Source: Amycolatopsis rubida (GTDB taxonomy: Bacteria > Actinomycetota > Actinomycetes > Mycobacteriales > Pseudonocardiaceae). Taken from it: DNA of 64,000 nt. The translations under genes were made by a program, and so were the position numbers. Below are positions 16,000 to 24,645 of this stretch, one piece after another (within the stretch, counting starts at the first letter, position 1; every line of letters begins with the position of its first letter). The stretch lies in the NCBI RefSeq assembly GCF_900115345.1, contig NZ_FOWC01000018.1:62001-126000 (forward strand), written 5' to 3'. The notes under the pieces are model-generated. The model did no database searches. It saw nothing but the letters and a program-made list of their open reading frames with translations, and was not told the origin of the DNA.

Positions 16000-17288
16000 T
16001 GTTCCGTCCCTTCGGTGCTTGCGGGCTTCACGACGAGCACGGCGCGCGCGTCCGGGCGCAGCGCCTTGGCCGCCGCCGACACAGCTTCGCCGGAGACCGC
16101 GGACAGGCGGTCGGCGAGCTGGTAGACCAGCGACGCGTCGCCGTAGAGCAGTTCGAACGCGCCGAGCGCCAGCGTGCGCGACACGAGCCGGTCGTGCTCC
16201 GCGTGCAGGCTCGCCGCCCAGCGCGCGGTGACCTTCTTCAGTTCCTGTTCGTCCGGCGGTGTGGACGCGAGCTTCTCCAGCTCCTCGTCCAGCGCGGCCA
16301 GCACGCGCTCGCGCGGCACGTCCGGCGGGTGGATCGCGGTGATGGTGAACGTGTCCGGATCGCGGGCCTCGAACGGGCCGAACAGCCCGGCTCCGGCGCC
16401 GACGTCGACCACCAGCGGTTCGACGTGCACCAGCCGCTGCTGCAGCCGCGAGCCGTCACCGTCGGTGAGCACGCCCGCCAGCACCAGGTAGGCGAGGTAG
16501 CCGTCGAGGTCGTTGACGGGGTCCGGCATCCGGTAGCCGACGGCCAGCGCGGGCAGCGGCGCGTGCGGGTCGGTGTGCTCGCCGAGCAGCTGCGTGGTGG
16601 GCAGCGGCTCGGCGAACGACGGACGGACCGGGGCCGGCCGGTGCGGGACGTCGCCGAAGTGCTTCTGGACGAGCGCCTTGGCCTCTTCCACCTCGAAGTC
16701 GCCCGCGACGGTCAGCACCGCGTTGGCCGGCGAGTAGAAGGTGTCGAAGAAAGCGGCGCAGTCGTCCAGCGTCGCGCCTTCGAGGTCTTCGAAGGCGCCG
16801 TAGCCGTCGTGCGCGTTGGCGAAGGTGGAGTACAGCACCGGCGGCAGCAGGATCCACGGGAATCCGCCGTACGGCCGGTTGCGCACGTTCAGCCGGATTT
16901 CCTCCTTGACGACCTCGATCTGGTTCGCCAGGTTCTCCGCGGTCAGCTTCGGCGCGCGCATCCGGTCGGCTTCGAGGAACAGCGCGCGTTCCAGCGCCGC
17001 GGCGGGCAGCACCTCGTAGTAGTCGGTGTAGTCCGGGTGCGTGGAACCGTTGAAGGTGCCGCCGCTGGACTGCACGTGCCGGAAATGCGCCAGTTTCTCC
17101 AGGCTTTCGCTGCCCTGGAACATCAGGTGCTCGAAGAGGTGCGCGAAACCGGTCAACCCCTCCGGCTCGGAACGGAAGCCCACGTCGTAGTGCACGCTGA
17201 CCCCGACCACCGGCGCGGTCGGGTCAGGAGCGAGCACCACGCGCAGACCGTTGTCGATCGTGAAACGGAAGAGCTCGGGATCGGCCAT
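15996..17288 (-). CDS. M16 family zinc peptidase, catalytic subunit
   Basis: 430 residues. The inverted zinc motif HxxEH is present as GFAHLFEHLMFQGSE, with a downstream Glu in the LENLANQIEVVKEEIR-like helix (here NLANQIEVVKEEIR) completing the site. The N-terminus FRFTIDNGLRVVLAPDPTAPVVGV is typical. No signal peptide is seen, so it is probably cytoplasmic. First gene of the run M16-M16-nudC, all overlapping. The divergence between the two M16 genes into active and inactive halves is the usual bacterial arrangement. Confidence 0.93.
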   Translation of the reverse strand: MADPELFRFTIDNGLRVVLAPDPTAPVVGVSVHYDVGFRSEPEGLTGFAHLFEHLMFQGSESLEKLAHFRHVQSSGGTFNGSTHPDYTDYYEVLPAAALERALFLEADRMRAPKLTAENLANQIEVVKEEIRLNVRNRPYGGFPWILLPPVLYSTFANAHDGYGAFEDLEGATLDDCAAFFDTFYSPANAVLTVAGDFEVEEAKALVQKHFGDVPHRPAPVRPSFAEPLPTTQLLGEHTDPHAPLPALAVGYRMPDPVNDLDGYLAYLVLAGVLTDGDGSRLQQRLVHVEPLVVDVGAGAGLFGPFEARDPDTFTITAIHPPDVPRERVLAALDEELEKLASTPPDEQELKKVTARWAASLHAEHDRLVSRTLALGAFELLYGDASLVYQLADRLSAVSGEAVSAAAKALRPDARAVLVVKPASTEGTEQ

Positions 17289-17297
17289 GCCTCCACC

Positions 17298-18818
17298 CTA
17301 CGCAGGCGCGGGCGTCTTGGGCTCGTCCGGTCGGAGGTGCCTCGCGCCCTCGAACGCGACGGTCAGCGCGACCACGAATCCGCTGGTCCGCGCCAACGGC
17401 ACGACGTCCTCGCCGGAGCTGCCGTACCAGTACGCCGACAGCGAACAAGCGTTAACTAGCCAAGCATCTGCTTCGCCCAGCGCGTACGCGTACGGGAGCA
17501 CGCGAGAGACGAGCAGTTCGTCGTCCGGCGCTTCCGTCGTGAGCAGCTGTGCGTTGAGGCCGAGAAGGCGGTCCCGAAGGTCTAGGCCTGCCTTCGTGCG
17601 CTCCGGCAGGAAGCGAGCGGCTGCCGTCACCGCGATGCCGGTGGCGAGAAGCACCAACCCGAGTTGTGCGTAACCGACGGTGAAGGCCAGCAGGACGGTG
17701 AGGAAGACGCCATACCCACATAGCCGCGGGCCGATCTTCGACAGTCGCTTCGGCGAGCGCCAGCCGCGACGGACAGTGTCGGTGACTAGCTCACGCACGC
17801 CTGCTTCGCGGACTTCGGCGAGCATCGCGGCTTCGCCGGGCACGGCGGCTTCGTACACCGCGCGCTCGAAGGCCGTCAGGTGTTCGTCGGGCGGATTGCG
17901 GCGCACGAGGACCCAGTTGCGCGGGCCGTCTTCGCTGACCCATAGGTAGTTACGGACGCATAGGTCGAGCACTGTCGCGGCTAGGTCGACGGAGCTGACG
18001 CGTCCGGTGAGAAGCAGTCCTACGTGTCCGGGGAGCACGCCGTCTGGCGAAGAGAAGCGGCCATTGTCGAGAAGCTGTACGGGGGTAGCGTGGCCTGGCT
18101 GTCGGTCGCGTCGGCGGCGTACGAACACCGTGACAGCACCGGCGATCGACAGAACGGCGAAGGCCAGCCATGCCCACCACACTGGTGCGGTCGCGGCGAA
18201 GGGGCCGGTGGGGATGAGCTTCTCGGTCGCGGCGACGGTACCGCCGGGGAGTTCGGCAGTCAGCTGTACGCGGGAGCCGGGCGGGAGCTTCGGCACCGAG
18301 ACGCGGGTCAGGCCGGAGTGGTCGATCTGCGCGACACCGCAGCGGGTCGTCGAATCGGGCGGACCGGCGAGGCAGCTGAGCGCGTCCGGGATGGCGGGCG
18401 CGGCGAAGGTCGCGCGGACCAGTTCCAGGCGGGTGTCCCAACCGCCGGCGACGTCCCAGGTCACGTGTTCGACGCCGAGGCTCGTGCCGACCGTACCGTC
18501 CACTGTGTACCGGAGCACGGACGTTCCGCCGCGCAGGTAGAAGGTCACCTGGTCATTGCCGGATTCGGCGTTGCCCGCGCCTTCGATGCTGATGTCGCGG
18601 ATGCCGAGCACGCGGTCGTTGGCGCGTAACGGGATGGTGCGGGTCATCGAGGTGTCGCGCGGTACCGAGACTGCCTCGGTAACGGAGAGGCTGCCGTCGC
18701 GTTGGACCTTCAGGGCTACTTCGACGCTCTGCGGCAGGCCGGGCAGCGACGGCTGGTCTTGCGCCGCAGCGGGTGTCACGGAGAGGAACGGGATCAACAG
18801 CAGGGCGGCGAGTTTCAT
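17298..18818 (-). CDS. DUF2207 domain membrane protein
   Basis: 506 residues. A signal peptide (MKLAALLLIPFLSVTPAAAQ) leads into an extracytoplasmic beta-rich DUF2207 domain that begins VEVALKVQRDGSLSVTEAVSV. A membrane helix follows at about residues 215-240 (WWAWLAFAVLSIAGAVTVFV) before RRRRD, then a cytoplasmic domain interrupted by two more helices (GYGVFLTVLLAFTVGYAQLG). Function unknown; family members are thought to be cell-envelope proteins. The start overlaps the stop of another DUF2207 gene by four bases, so the two are coupled. Confidence 0.8.
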   Translation of the reverse strand: MKLAALLLIPFLSVTPAAAQDQPSLPGLPQSVEVALKVQRDGSLSVTEAVSVPRDTSMTRTIPLRANDRVLGIRDISIEGAGNAESGNDQVTFYLRGGTSVLRYTVDGTVGTSLGVEHVTWDVAGGWDTRLELVRATFAAPAIPDALSCLAGPPDSTTRCGVAQIDHSGLTRVSVPKLPPGSRVQLTAELPGGTVAATEKLIPTGPFAATAPVWWAWLAFAVLSIAGAVTVFVRRRRDRQPGHATPVQLLDNGRFSSPDGVLPGHVGLLLTGRVSSVDLAATVLDLCVRNYLWVSEDGPRNWVLVRRNPPDEHLTAFERAVYEAAVPGEAAMLAEVREAGVRELVTDTVRRGWRSPKRLSKIGPRLCGYGVFLTVLLAFTVGYAQLGLVLLATGIAVTAAARFLPERTKAGLDLRDRLLGLNAQLLTTEAPDDELLVSRVLPYAYALGEADAWLVNACSLSAYWYGSSGEDVVPLARTSGFVVALTVAFEGARHLRPDEPKTPAPA

Positions 18819-19960
18819 TGCGCGGACACCGCCGAGCGTCGTTCGGCCATCGCCTGGATCGCGTCGATCTCTGCCGCCAGCGGGGATTCGACCCGCCTCG
18901 CCGGGCTCCCCAACGCGCGGCCACGGCGGGTTTGAACCAGCGGAGCGGCGACGAAGGTGGCGAGTCCAGCGATGAGGAGCGCGACGCCGATCAGCGCCTC
19001 GCCGACAGTGAGGGCGAGCACGACTGTCGTCACGATGCCCGCAACGGCCAGGATGAGCCCGGCTCGGCGGAGGTGGGATCGCCTTGCCGACAGCCAGCCC
19101 TGGCGATGCGCTTCGGCGTCGAGGAGGATGCGCAGTTCCGCCTGATCCGGCCGCGCGCCACCGAGCGGACCCGGCGGGAACGCGGTCTTGACCGCCTCCT
19201 CGAACGGCGTGAGCGGATCGGCTTCGCTGTGGGTGAGCTGTCCGTCGACGATATGCAGATGACCCCGCGCGACGAGGTCGAGGACGGTGCCGGTGAGGTC
19301 GAGTTCGCCGCGCGCGACATACGCGATGTACGCAGGCGGCACTCCAGGAGCGGGCGGCCTGGCACGGCGACGCAGCACGCTGGCGCCGATGAGCAGGTAG
19401 AGCACTAACGCGAGACCGCTGAGGATGGTCGGAAATCCAGGCGCGAAGGCGGCCAACGGTCCAGTCGGGACAAACCGGGCGTTCTCCGGCAACGGTCCGG
19501 TCCGGACCGCCAGATCGATCCGGTCCCCTTGGCGCAAACCGTTCTGTTCGGCATGCGCTCCCCCGCTCCGGAGTTCGGAAAACGTGCACTGCCGAGACGA
19601 TCCCGGCTGACCGGCGTAACAATCCGCAGTGGACACATCCGGTCCGCTGAAGGCGGCAGTGACCCGGTCGACCGCACGATCCCAGCCCCCGGTGAGCTGA
19701 AACCGGACCTGCCCAGCCGCGACCGCACCGTCCACCGTGTACGTCACGGTCGCCGGCCCGGTGACGGTGACGGTCGTTCCGTCGGCGGCAGCGGCACCGG
19801 AGACCTGCAGATCGGTGATCGAGTAGAGCCGGTCCTCGTCGTCGGTGACCGGCACACGTTCGGCGATGCGGTGAACGGCTGGGGCGTCAGTGACGATGCG
19901 CTCGATGACCGTGAGCTGACCGTCCTGCGCAGTGGTGACGGTGACGTCGTCGGCGAGCAT
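18815..19960 (-). CDS. Second DUF2207 protein, lacking a signal peptide
   Basis: 381 residues. It starts MLADDVTVTTAQDGQLTVIERI, directly in the extracytoplasmic beta domain, followed by VTGPATVTYTVDGAVAAGQV and a helix FPTILSGLALVLYLLIGASVL before RRRAR, then a tail with further helices. It is a paralogue of the downstream gene (similar layout), but no signal peptide is visible from the annotated ATG, and the upstream stretch is only five bases before the RDD gene. Either the protein is inserted by its internal helices or its N-terminus has been lost. Confidence 0.75.
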   Translation of the reverse strand: MLADDVTVTTAQDGQLTVIERIVTDAPAVHRIAERVPVTDDEDRLYSITDLQVSGAAAADGTTVTVTGPATVTYTVDGAVAAGQVRFQLTGGWDRAVDRVTAAFSGPDVSTADCYAGQPGSSRQCTFSELRSGGAHAEQNGLRQGDRIDLAVRTGPLPENARFVPTGPLAAFAPGFPTILSGLALVLYLLIGASVLRRRARPPAPGVPPAYIAYVARGELDLTGTVLDLVARGHLHIVDGQLTHSEADPLTPFEEAVKTAFPPGPLGGARPDQAELRILLDAEAHRQGWLSARRSHLRRAGLILAVAGIVTTVVLALTVGEALIGVALLIAGLATFVAAPLVQTRRGRALGSPARRVESPLAAEIDAIQAMAERRSAVSAQ

Positions 19961-19964
19961 GTCC

Positions 19965-20813
19965 TCAGCTCGGCGGAGTGAAGGGGTTGTCGGACCTCGG
20001 CGGTGCCGGAGGCGGAACGGGCGGCGGCGCGTAGGAGGGCGGGCCGTAGTGCATCGGCGCGATCCGGGCGTGGTCGCGGTTGCGGCGTTCGGCCAGCACC
20101 GCGGTGAGGAAGACCCACGGCGGCATCCCGTACGGCAGCGGCACCCCGATCGCCGTGGAAACCTGCTGCGCCAGGCCGAAGCCGAGCGACGCGGCCGCTT
20201 CCGGGCGCAGTTCGTGGTAGCGGCCGAGGTACTGGCGGGCGGCCATGGCGAGGTCGTCGGCGAGGCCGCTGAGATCGAAGTGCGCGGCCCACGCCTCCAG
20301 ACCGGGCGGCACCACGAGAATCGCCCGCGCGGACTGCGGCACGCGTTCGCGGATCACCAGGGTGCCCGCGAGATAGTCGCCGACGCGGCGGCCGTTCGAC
20401 GACGTCAGCGACACGATGACGGCCACCGCGCCGAGGAAGCCGAGCGCCCAGAAGTCGACGAAGAAGCCGGCCAGCGCGCGGGTCAGCGCGTGCCGGAAGC
20501 TGATCGGCCCGCCGTCGAGGCGCACCACGCGCAGGCCGAGTGCGAGTTTGCCGAGCGAACGGCCGCGGCTGAGCGTTTCGAACAGCACCGGGTAGCCGAT
20601 CACGACCAGCACGAACGTGGTCAGCATCAGCGCGATGGTGAGCGCCGAGTCGAACGACCCCGCGGTCAGCATCAGCGCGACGAGCACGAGCAGCAGCAAC
20701 GCGGCCTGGACGAGGACGTCGAGCAGCATCGCGACCGCGCGGCTGGCGAGCTTCGCCACCCGCAGGTCGAGGACGACAGCCTCACCGGTGACGAGATCGG
20801 ACTCTTCCTGCAC
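19965..20813 (-). CDS. RDD family membrane protein
   Basis: 282 residues. The RDD hallmark is present: Arg in LASRAVAMLLDVLVQAALLLL, Asp pairs in the first and third helices (FVDFWALGFL) and GRSLGKLALGLRVVRLDG between helices 2 and 3. Three or more membrane helices occupy residues 30-155; the C-terminal half is soluble and ends in a Pro-rich tail. Function unknown. In actinobacteria an RDD gene is usually divergent from a SpoIIM-like gene beside moxR/DUF58, exactly as here. Confidence 0.88.
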   Translation of the reverse strand: MQEESDLVTGEAVVLDLRVAKLASRAVAMLLDVLVQAALLLLVLVALMLTAGSFDSALTIALMLTTFVLVVIGYPVLFETLSRGRSLGKLALGLRVVRLDGGPISFRHALTRALAGFFVDFWALGFLGAVAVIVSLTSSNGRRVGDYLAGTLVIRERVPQSARAILVVPPGLEAWAAHFDLSGLADDLAMAARQYLGRYHELRPEAAASLGFGLAQQVSTAIGVPLPYGMPPWVFLTAVLAERRNRDHARIAPMHYGPPSYAPPPVPPPAPPRSDNPFTPPS

Positions 20814-20864
20814 GAGGCCAGCGTAGAGCGCCTGCCTCTATCCTGGCGGGAGAGGAGGTGGCCG

Positions 20865-21869
20865 GTGGACGTCGACGTGTTCGTCGCGGCGCACAGCGCG
20901 GAATGGAGCAGGCTCGGCGAGCTGGCCGGACGGCGCAGGCTGACCGGCCAGGAGGCGGACGAGCTGGTCACGCTGTACCAACGCGCGGCGACGCATCTGT
21001 CGATGATTCGCTCGACCGCGCCCGACCCGGCCCTGCTGGCCAGGCTGTCGGCGCTGGTCGCGCGCGGCCGTTCGGCGGTGGCCGGTTCGCACAGCCCGGC
21101 GTGGCGCGAGGTCGGGCTCTTCTTCACCCACCGCTTCCCGGCCGCGGTGTACCTGAGCCGCCGCTGGTGGATCCCGGCCGCGCTGCTGTCGGTCGCGGTG
21201 ATGGCGGTGCTGGGCGGGTGGATCGCGGGCGACCCGCAGGTGCGCGCGTCGCTGGTCTCGCCGGACGAGGTGAAGGCGATGACCGCGCCCGGCGGCCAAT
21301 ACGAGACGTACTACTCGAACGGCCCAGCGGCGTCGTTCGCGGCGAAAGTGTGGACGAACAACGCCTGGGTCGCGGCGACGTGCCTGTTCCTCGGCGTCGC
21401 GCTCGGCCTGCCGGTGATCGCCGCGCTGTGGATGAACTCGCTGAACGCCGGGGTCGCGATCGGCCTGATGTCCTCGGCAGGCCGCGGCGATGTGCTGCTG
21501 GGCCTGCTCCTGCCGCACGGTCTGCTGGAACTGACGGCGGTGTTCATCGCGGCGGGGACCGGACTGAAACTCGGCTGGACGGTGGTGGACCCGGGCCGAC
21601 GGTCGCGAAGCGCGGCGCTGGCCGAACAGGGCCGGTCAGTGGTGGTGATGGCGCTGGGGCTGGCGTGCGTGCTGCTGGTGTCGGGCGTGATCGAGGCGTT
21701 CGTGACGCCGTCGGGCTGGCCGACCTGGCTGCGCATCGGTATCGGCGCGGTGGTGGAGCTGCTGTTCCTGACGTACGTGTTCACGCTGGGACGCCGAGCC
21801 GCGCTGGGCGGCGAAACAGGCGACGTGGACCGGCGCGTGGCCGGGGATGCCCTCCCCGAGGCTGGCTGA
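20865..21869 (+). CDS. SpoIIM-like (DUF95) membrane protein
   Basis: 334 residues from the GTG at 20865, preceded by AGAGGAGGTG. A soluble N-terminal region (VDVDVFVAAHSAEWSRLGELAGRRR...) precedes five to six helices of the stage II sporulation protein M family: RWWIPAALLSVAVMAVLGGW, WVAATCLFLGVALGLPV and LLPHGLLELTAVFIAAGTGL (conserved PHGxxE). In spore formers SpoIIM drives peptidoglycan remodelling; in non-sporulating actinobacteria the family accompanies MoxR/DUF58 clusters and its role is unknown. Divergent from the RDD gene with 51 bp between them. Confidence 0.88.
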   Translation: MDVDVFVAAHSAEWSRLGELAGRRRLTGQEADELVTLYQRAATHLSMIRSTAPDPALLARLSALVARGRSAVAGSHSPAWREVGLFFTHRFPAAVYLSRRWWIPAALLSVAVMAVLGGWIAGDPQVRASLVSPDEVKAMTAPGGQYETYYSNGPAASFAAKVWTNNAWVAATCLFLGVALGLPVIAALWMNSLNAGVAIGLMSSAGRGDVLLGLLLPHGLLELTAVFIAAGTGLKLGWTVVDPGRRSRSAALAEQGRSVVVMALGLACVLLVSGVIEAFVTPSGWPTWLRIGIGAVVELLFLTYVFTLGRRAALGGETGDVDRRVAGDALPEAG

Positions 21870-21871
21870 GG

Positions 21872-22398
21872 TCAGCGACCGGTCGCGCGAGGATCGTCGG
21901 GAAGGATCAGTTCGGCGGCTTGGACGTCGTCGGGCAAGGCCATCACCTGTTCCTTCGCACCTGAGCCCGCGCCCTCGGAGTCGACCTGGCCGACGAGCTT
22001 GCTGCTCTCCCGCATCACCGTCGCGCCGCGAGCAGCAGTTGCAAGGCGAAGAGCGCAGCTCCCGTGCAGGCGACCGGTGATGACGCCCGCGCCACCTCGG
22101 CGAGGACGACCCGCCACGGACTGGACACGGACAACCCGCAAATCTGCTGTCCAGCCTTCAGGCGCTGGCAACCTGCCCCGCTGTGACTGCAGTCGATTCG
22201 GTACCCGTTTCTGCCGGTAATGCAGGTACCGTTCGGCATTCGGCATGCTCGGCAACGTGTTCCGATCCAGGGCTCCCAGCGCGGGCAAGGATCCCAGATC
22301 GATCGACACGAACAACAGCTCCGCGCCGGTGCGCGCCCCGCCTGAGCCGCAGTGGTCCCTTCGGTCATCCTGCCGCACCCCGTCGCCGCCGGGTACAC
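21872..22398 (-). other. Unassigned segment with weak or decayed coding potential
   Basis: About 530 bp between the SpoIIM-like gene and the DUF58 gene has no convincing gene. On the minus strand one frame has a plausible stretch (about 22315-22110, ELLFVSIDLGSLPALGALD and onwards), another frame a hydrophobic end (22075-22018, VACTGAALFALQLLLAARR, stop 22015-22017), and a 47-codon ORF starts at 22015 (MRESSKLVGQVDSEGAG) and stops at 21872. The base composition is less GC-biased at third positions than in the neighbours. A frameshifted remnant of a transferred gene is possible. An inverted repeat CGGTACC/GGTACCG is at 22199-22231. Confidence 0.35.
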
Positions 22399-23679
22399 CT
22401 ACAGCCGACCCGCCGCCTTCAACGCCAAGTAGCGGTCGGCGAGCGCAGGCGGCAACTCCTCCGGCACCGCGTCCACCACCCCGACCCCGTGCCGGGTCAG
22501 CCACGCCACCGAAGACTCCCGATCCGCCAACGCCCGCTCAGCCGCGGCAGCGTCGTAAACCGCCTCCGCCGACCCCCGCGAAGCCGCCATCTCCGCCACC
22601 CTCGGGTCCGCCACCGAAGCCACCAGCACCTCGTGCCGAGCGGTCAACGACCCCAGCACCGGGAACAGCCCCTCCTGCGACGGAGCCGGTTCCAACCCGG
22701 TCAGCAGCACCACCAAAGCCCGCCGACGGGTCCGTCGCAGCACTTCCGCCACCATCCCCCGGGCGTCGGTCTCGACCAGTGACGGTTCGATCGTGGCCAA
22801 GGCATTCACCAAAGACGGCGTCGAAGCGTTCGGCACCGACGCCCGCACCCGCCGGTCGTAAGCCACCAGATCGACCCGGTCCCCCGCGCGGGAAGCCAGC
22901 GCGGCCAGCAAAAGCGCCGCGTCCATCGCCGCGTCCAACCGGGGCGCGTCCCCGACCCGGCCCGCCGAAACACGGCCGGTGTCCAGCACCAAAACCACCT
23001 GCCGGTCGCGTTCTGGACGCCACGTCCGCACCATCACCTCCGACGCGCGGGCCGTCGCGCGCCAGTCGATCGACCGGACGTCGTCGCCGATGACGTATTC
23101 GCGCAGGGAGTCGAATTCCGTTCCCTGGCCCCGGATCAGCACCGCATTGCGACCGTCCAGCTGCTGCAGCCGAGCCAGCCGCGAAGGCAGATGCTTGCGG
23201 CTGTGGAACGGCGGCAGCACCCGAACCGCCCACGGCACCGCGTGCGAACCCTGCCGCGCGGCCAAGCCCAGCGGCCCCACTGCGCGCACAGTCACCCTCG
23301 CCGCAATACGGTCGCCGCGGCGGGTCGGCAGCAGCGGGGTGACGAAAGCACGCCGCTCGCCGGACGGAACCGCCAGCGGGTGCCGGTCGTCGGCACCGGC
23401 ACTCGGCGGCCAAGCGTCCCGCAGCGAGCCGCGAACGGCGCGTCCACCGGGATTCGTGACGGTCAGCGTGACCTCGGCACGCTCCCCCAACCGGACGGAA
23501 GCGGTGCCGCTGCGCGAAAACCGCAGCGCTCGCACGCTCCCGGCCAGGACGAGGTCCACGACGACCAGCACCAGCAGCACCGCGACCACGACCGCGACGC
23601 CGGTGCCGGACGGGAACAGCAGCCCGACCACCAGCGCCCCCAGGAGCGCCAGCAGCCCGAGCCGCCCGGTGACTGCCAT
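22399..23679 (-). CDS. DUF58 domain protein
   Basis: 426 residues. Two N-terminal helices (LGLLALLGALVVGLLF and VAVVVAVLLVLVVVDLVL) are followed by a beta-sandwich region and a von Willebrand A-like DUF58 domain beginning LREYVIGDDVRSIDWRATAR, the family signature, then VVLVLDTGRVSAG (MIDAS-like DxG). Such proteins are the usual partners of MoxR ATPases, which may act on them as chaperones. It directly follows moxR in the same direction with no gap. Confidence 0.9.
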   Translation of the reverse strand: MAVTGRLGLLALLGALVVGLLFPSGTGVAVVVAVLLVLVVVDLVLAGSVRALRFSRSGTASVRLGERAEVTLTVTNPGGRAVRGSLRDAWPPSAGADDRHPLAVPSGERRAFVTPLLPTRRGDRIAARVTVRAVGPLGLAARQGSHAVPWAVRVLPPFHSRKHLPSRLARLQQLDGRNAVLIRGQGTEFDSLREYVIGDDVRSIDWRATARASEVMVRTWRPERDRQVVLVLDTGRVSAGRVGDAPRLDAAMDAALLLAALASRAGDRVDLVAYDRRVRASVPNASTPSLVNALATIEPSLVETDARGMVAEVLRRTRRRALVVLLTGLEPAPSQEGLFPVLGSLTARHEVLVASVADPRVAEMAASRGSAEAVYDAAAAERALADRESSVAWLTRHGVGVVDAVPEELPPALADRYLALKAAGRL

Positions 23680-24645
23680 TTAGCGCGGCACCGGCACAGA
23701 GGCCAGCACCCGGTCGAGGACGCCGTCCGCGGTGACGCCTTCGAGTTCGGCTTCGGGGCGCACGTCCAGACGGTGCCGGAGCGCGGGACGGGCGAGCGCC
23801 TTGACGTCGTCAGGCGTCGCGTAGTCCCGGCCGGACAGCCAGGCCCACGCGCGCGTCACGGCGAGCAAAGCCGTTGCGCCACGAGGAGAAACGCCGACTC
23901 GCACCGCCGGGAGTTCCCGCGTCGCGCGGCAGAGGTCGACGACGTAGCCGATCACTTCCGGGCCGACGGTCACCTTCGCGACCGCTTCCCGAGCAGCAGC
24001 GAGATCCGCGGCACCAGCGACCGGCCGCACCCCCGCGGCGGCCAGGTCACGCGGATCGAAACCCTGTGCGTGCCGCCAAAGAATGCCGATCTCGTCCTCA
24101 CGCGACGGAGCCGGCATGGTCAGCTTCAGCAGAAACCGGTCCAACTGCGCCTCGGGCAACGGGTAGGTGCCCTCGTACTCCACCGGGTTCTGCGTCGCGA
24201 CCACGACGAACGGATCCGGCAGCGGACGCGAGGTGCCGTCGATCGACACCTGCCGCTCTTCCATCGCCTCCAGCAGCGACGACTGCGTCTTCGGCGGCGT
24301 CCGGTTGATTTCGTCGGCCAGCAGCAGATTCGTGAACACCGGGCCCGCGCGGAAGGAGAACTCGCCGCTGTGCGCGTCGTACACAATGGACCCGGTGACG
24401 TCGCCCGGCATCAGGTCCGGTGTGAACTGCACGCGGGTCGTCTTCAGGTCCAGCGACGCCGCCAGCGCCCGCACCAGCAACGTCTTCGCGACGCCGGGCA
24501 CGCCTTCCAGCAGCACATGCCCCCGGCAGAGCAGCGCGAGGATGAGCCCGGTGACGGCCGCGTCGTTGCCGACCACAGCCTTCCCGACCTCGGTGCGCAA
24601 CGCGATCAGGGCCGCCCGCGCGTCCTGCATCTGTTCGGTACTCAA
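23680..24645 (-). CDS. MoxR family AAA+ ATPase
   Basis: 321 residues. Walker A is LLEGVPGVAKT, Walker B LLLADEINRTPPKTQ, sensor 1 VVATQNPVEYEGTYPLPEAQLDRF and a sensor 2 helix with SPRGATALL. MoxR ATPases act with VWA/DUF58 proteins in assembling or activating enzyme complexes. The start is a rare TTG at 24645 that overlaps the preceding stop as TTGA; an in-frame ATG 15 bases downstream is the alternative. Forms the core of the operon membrane protein-DUF4129-DUF4350-moxR-DUF58. Confidence 0.94.
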   Translation of the reverse strand: MSTEQMQDARAALIALRTEVGKAVVGNDAAVTGLILALLCRGHVLLEGVPGVAKTLLVRALAASLDLKTTRVQFTPDLMPGDVTGSIVYDAHSGEFSFRAGPVFTNLLLADEINRTPPKTQSSLLEAMEERQVSIDGTSRPLPDPFVVVATQNPVEYEGTYPLPEAQLDRFLLKLTMPAPSREDEIGILWRHAQGFDPRDLAAAGVRPVAGAADLAAAREAVAKVTVGPEVIGYVVDLCRATRELPAVRVGVSPRGATALLAVTRAWAWLSGRDYATPDDVKALARPALRHRLDVRPEAELEGVTADGVLDRVLASVPVPR

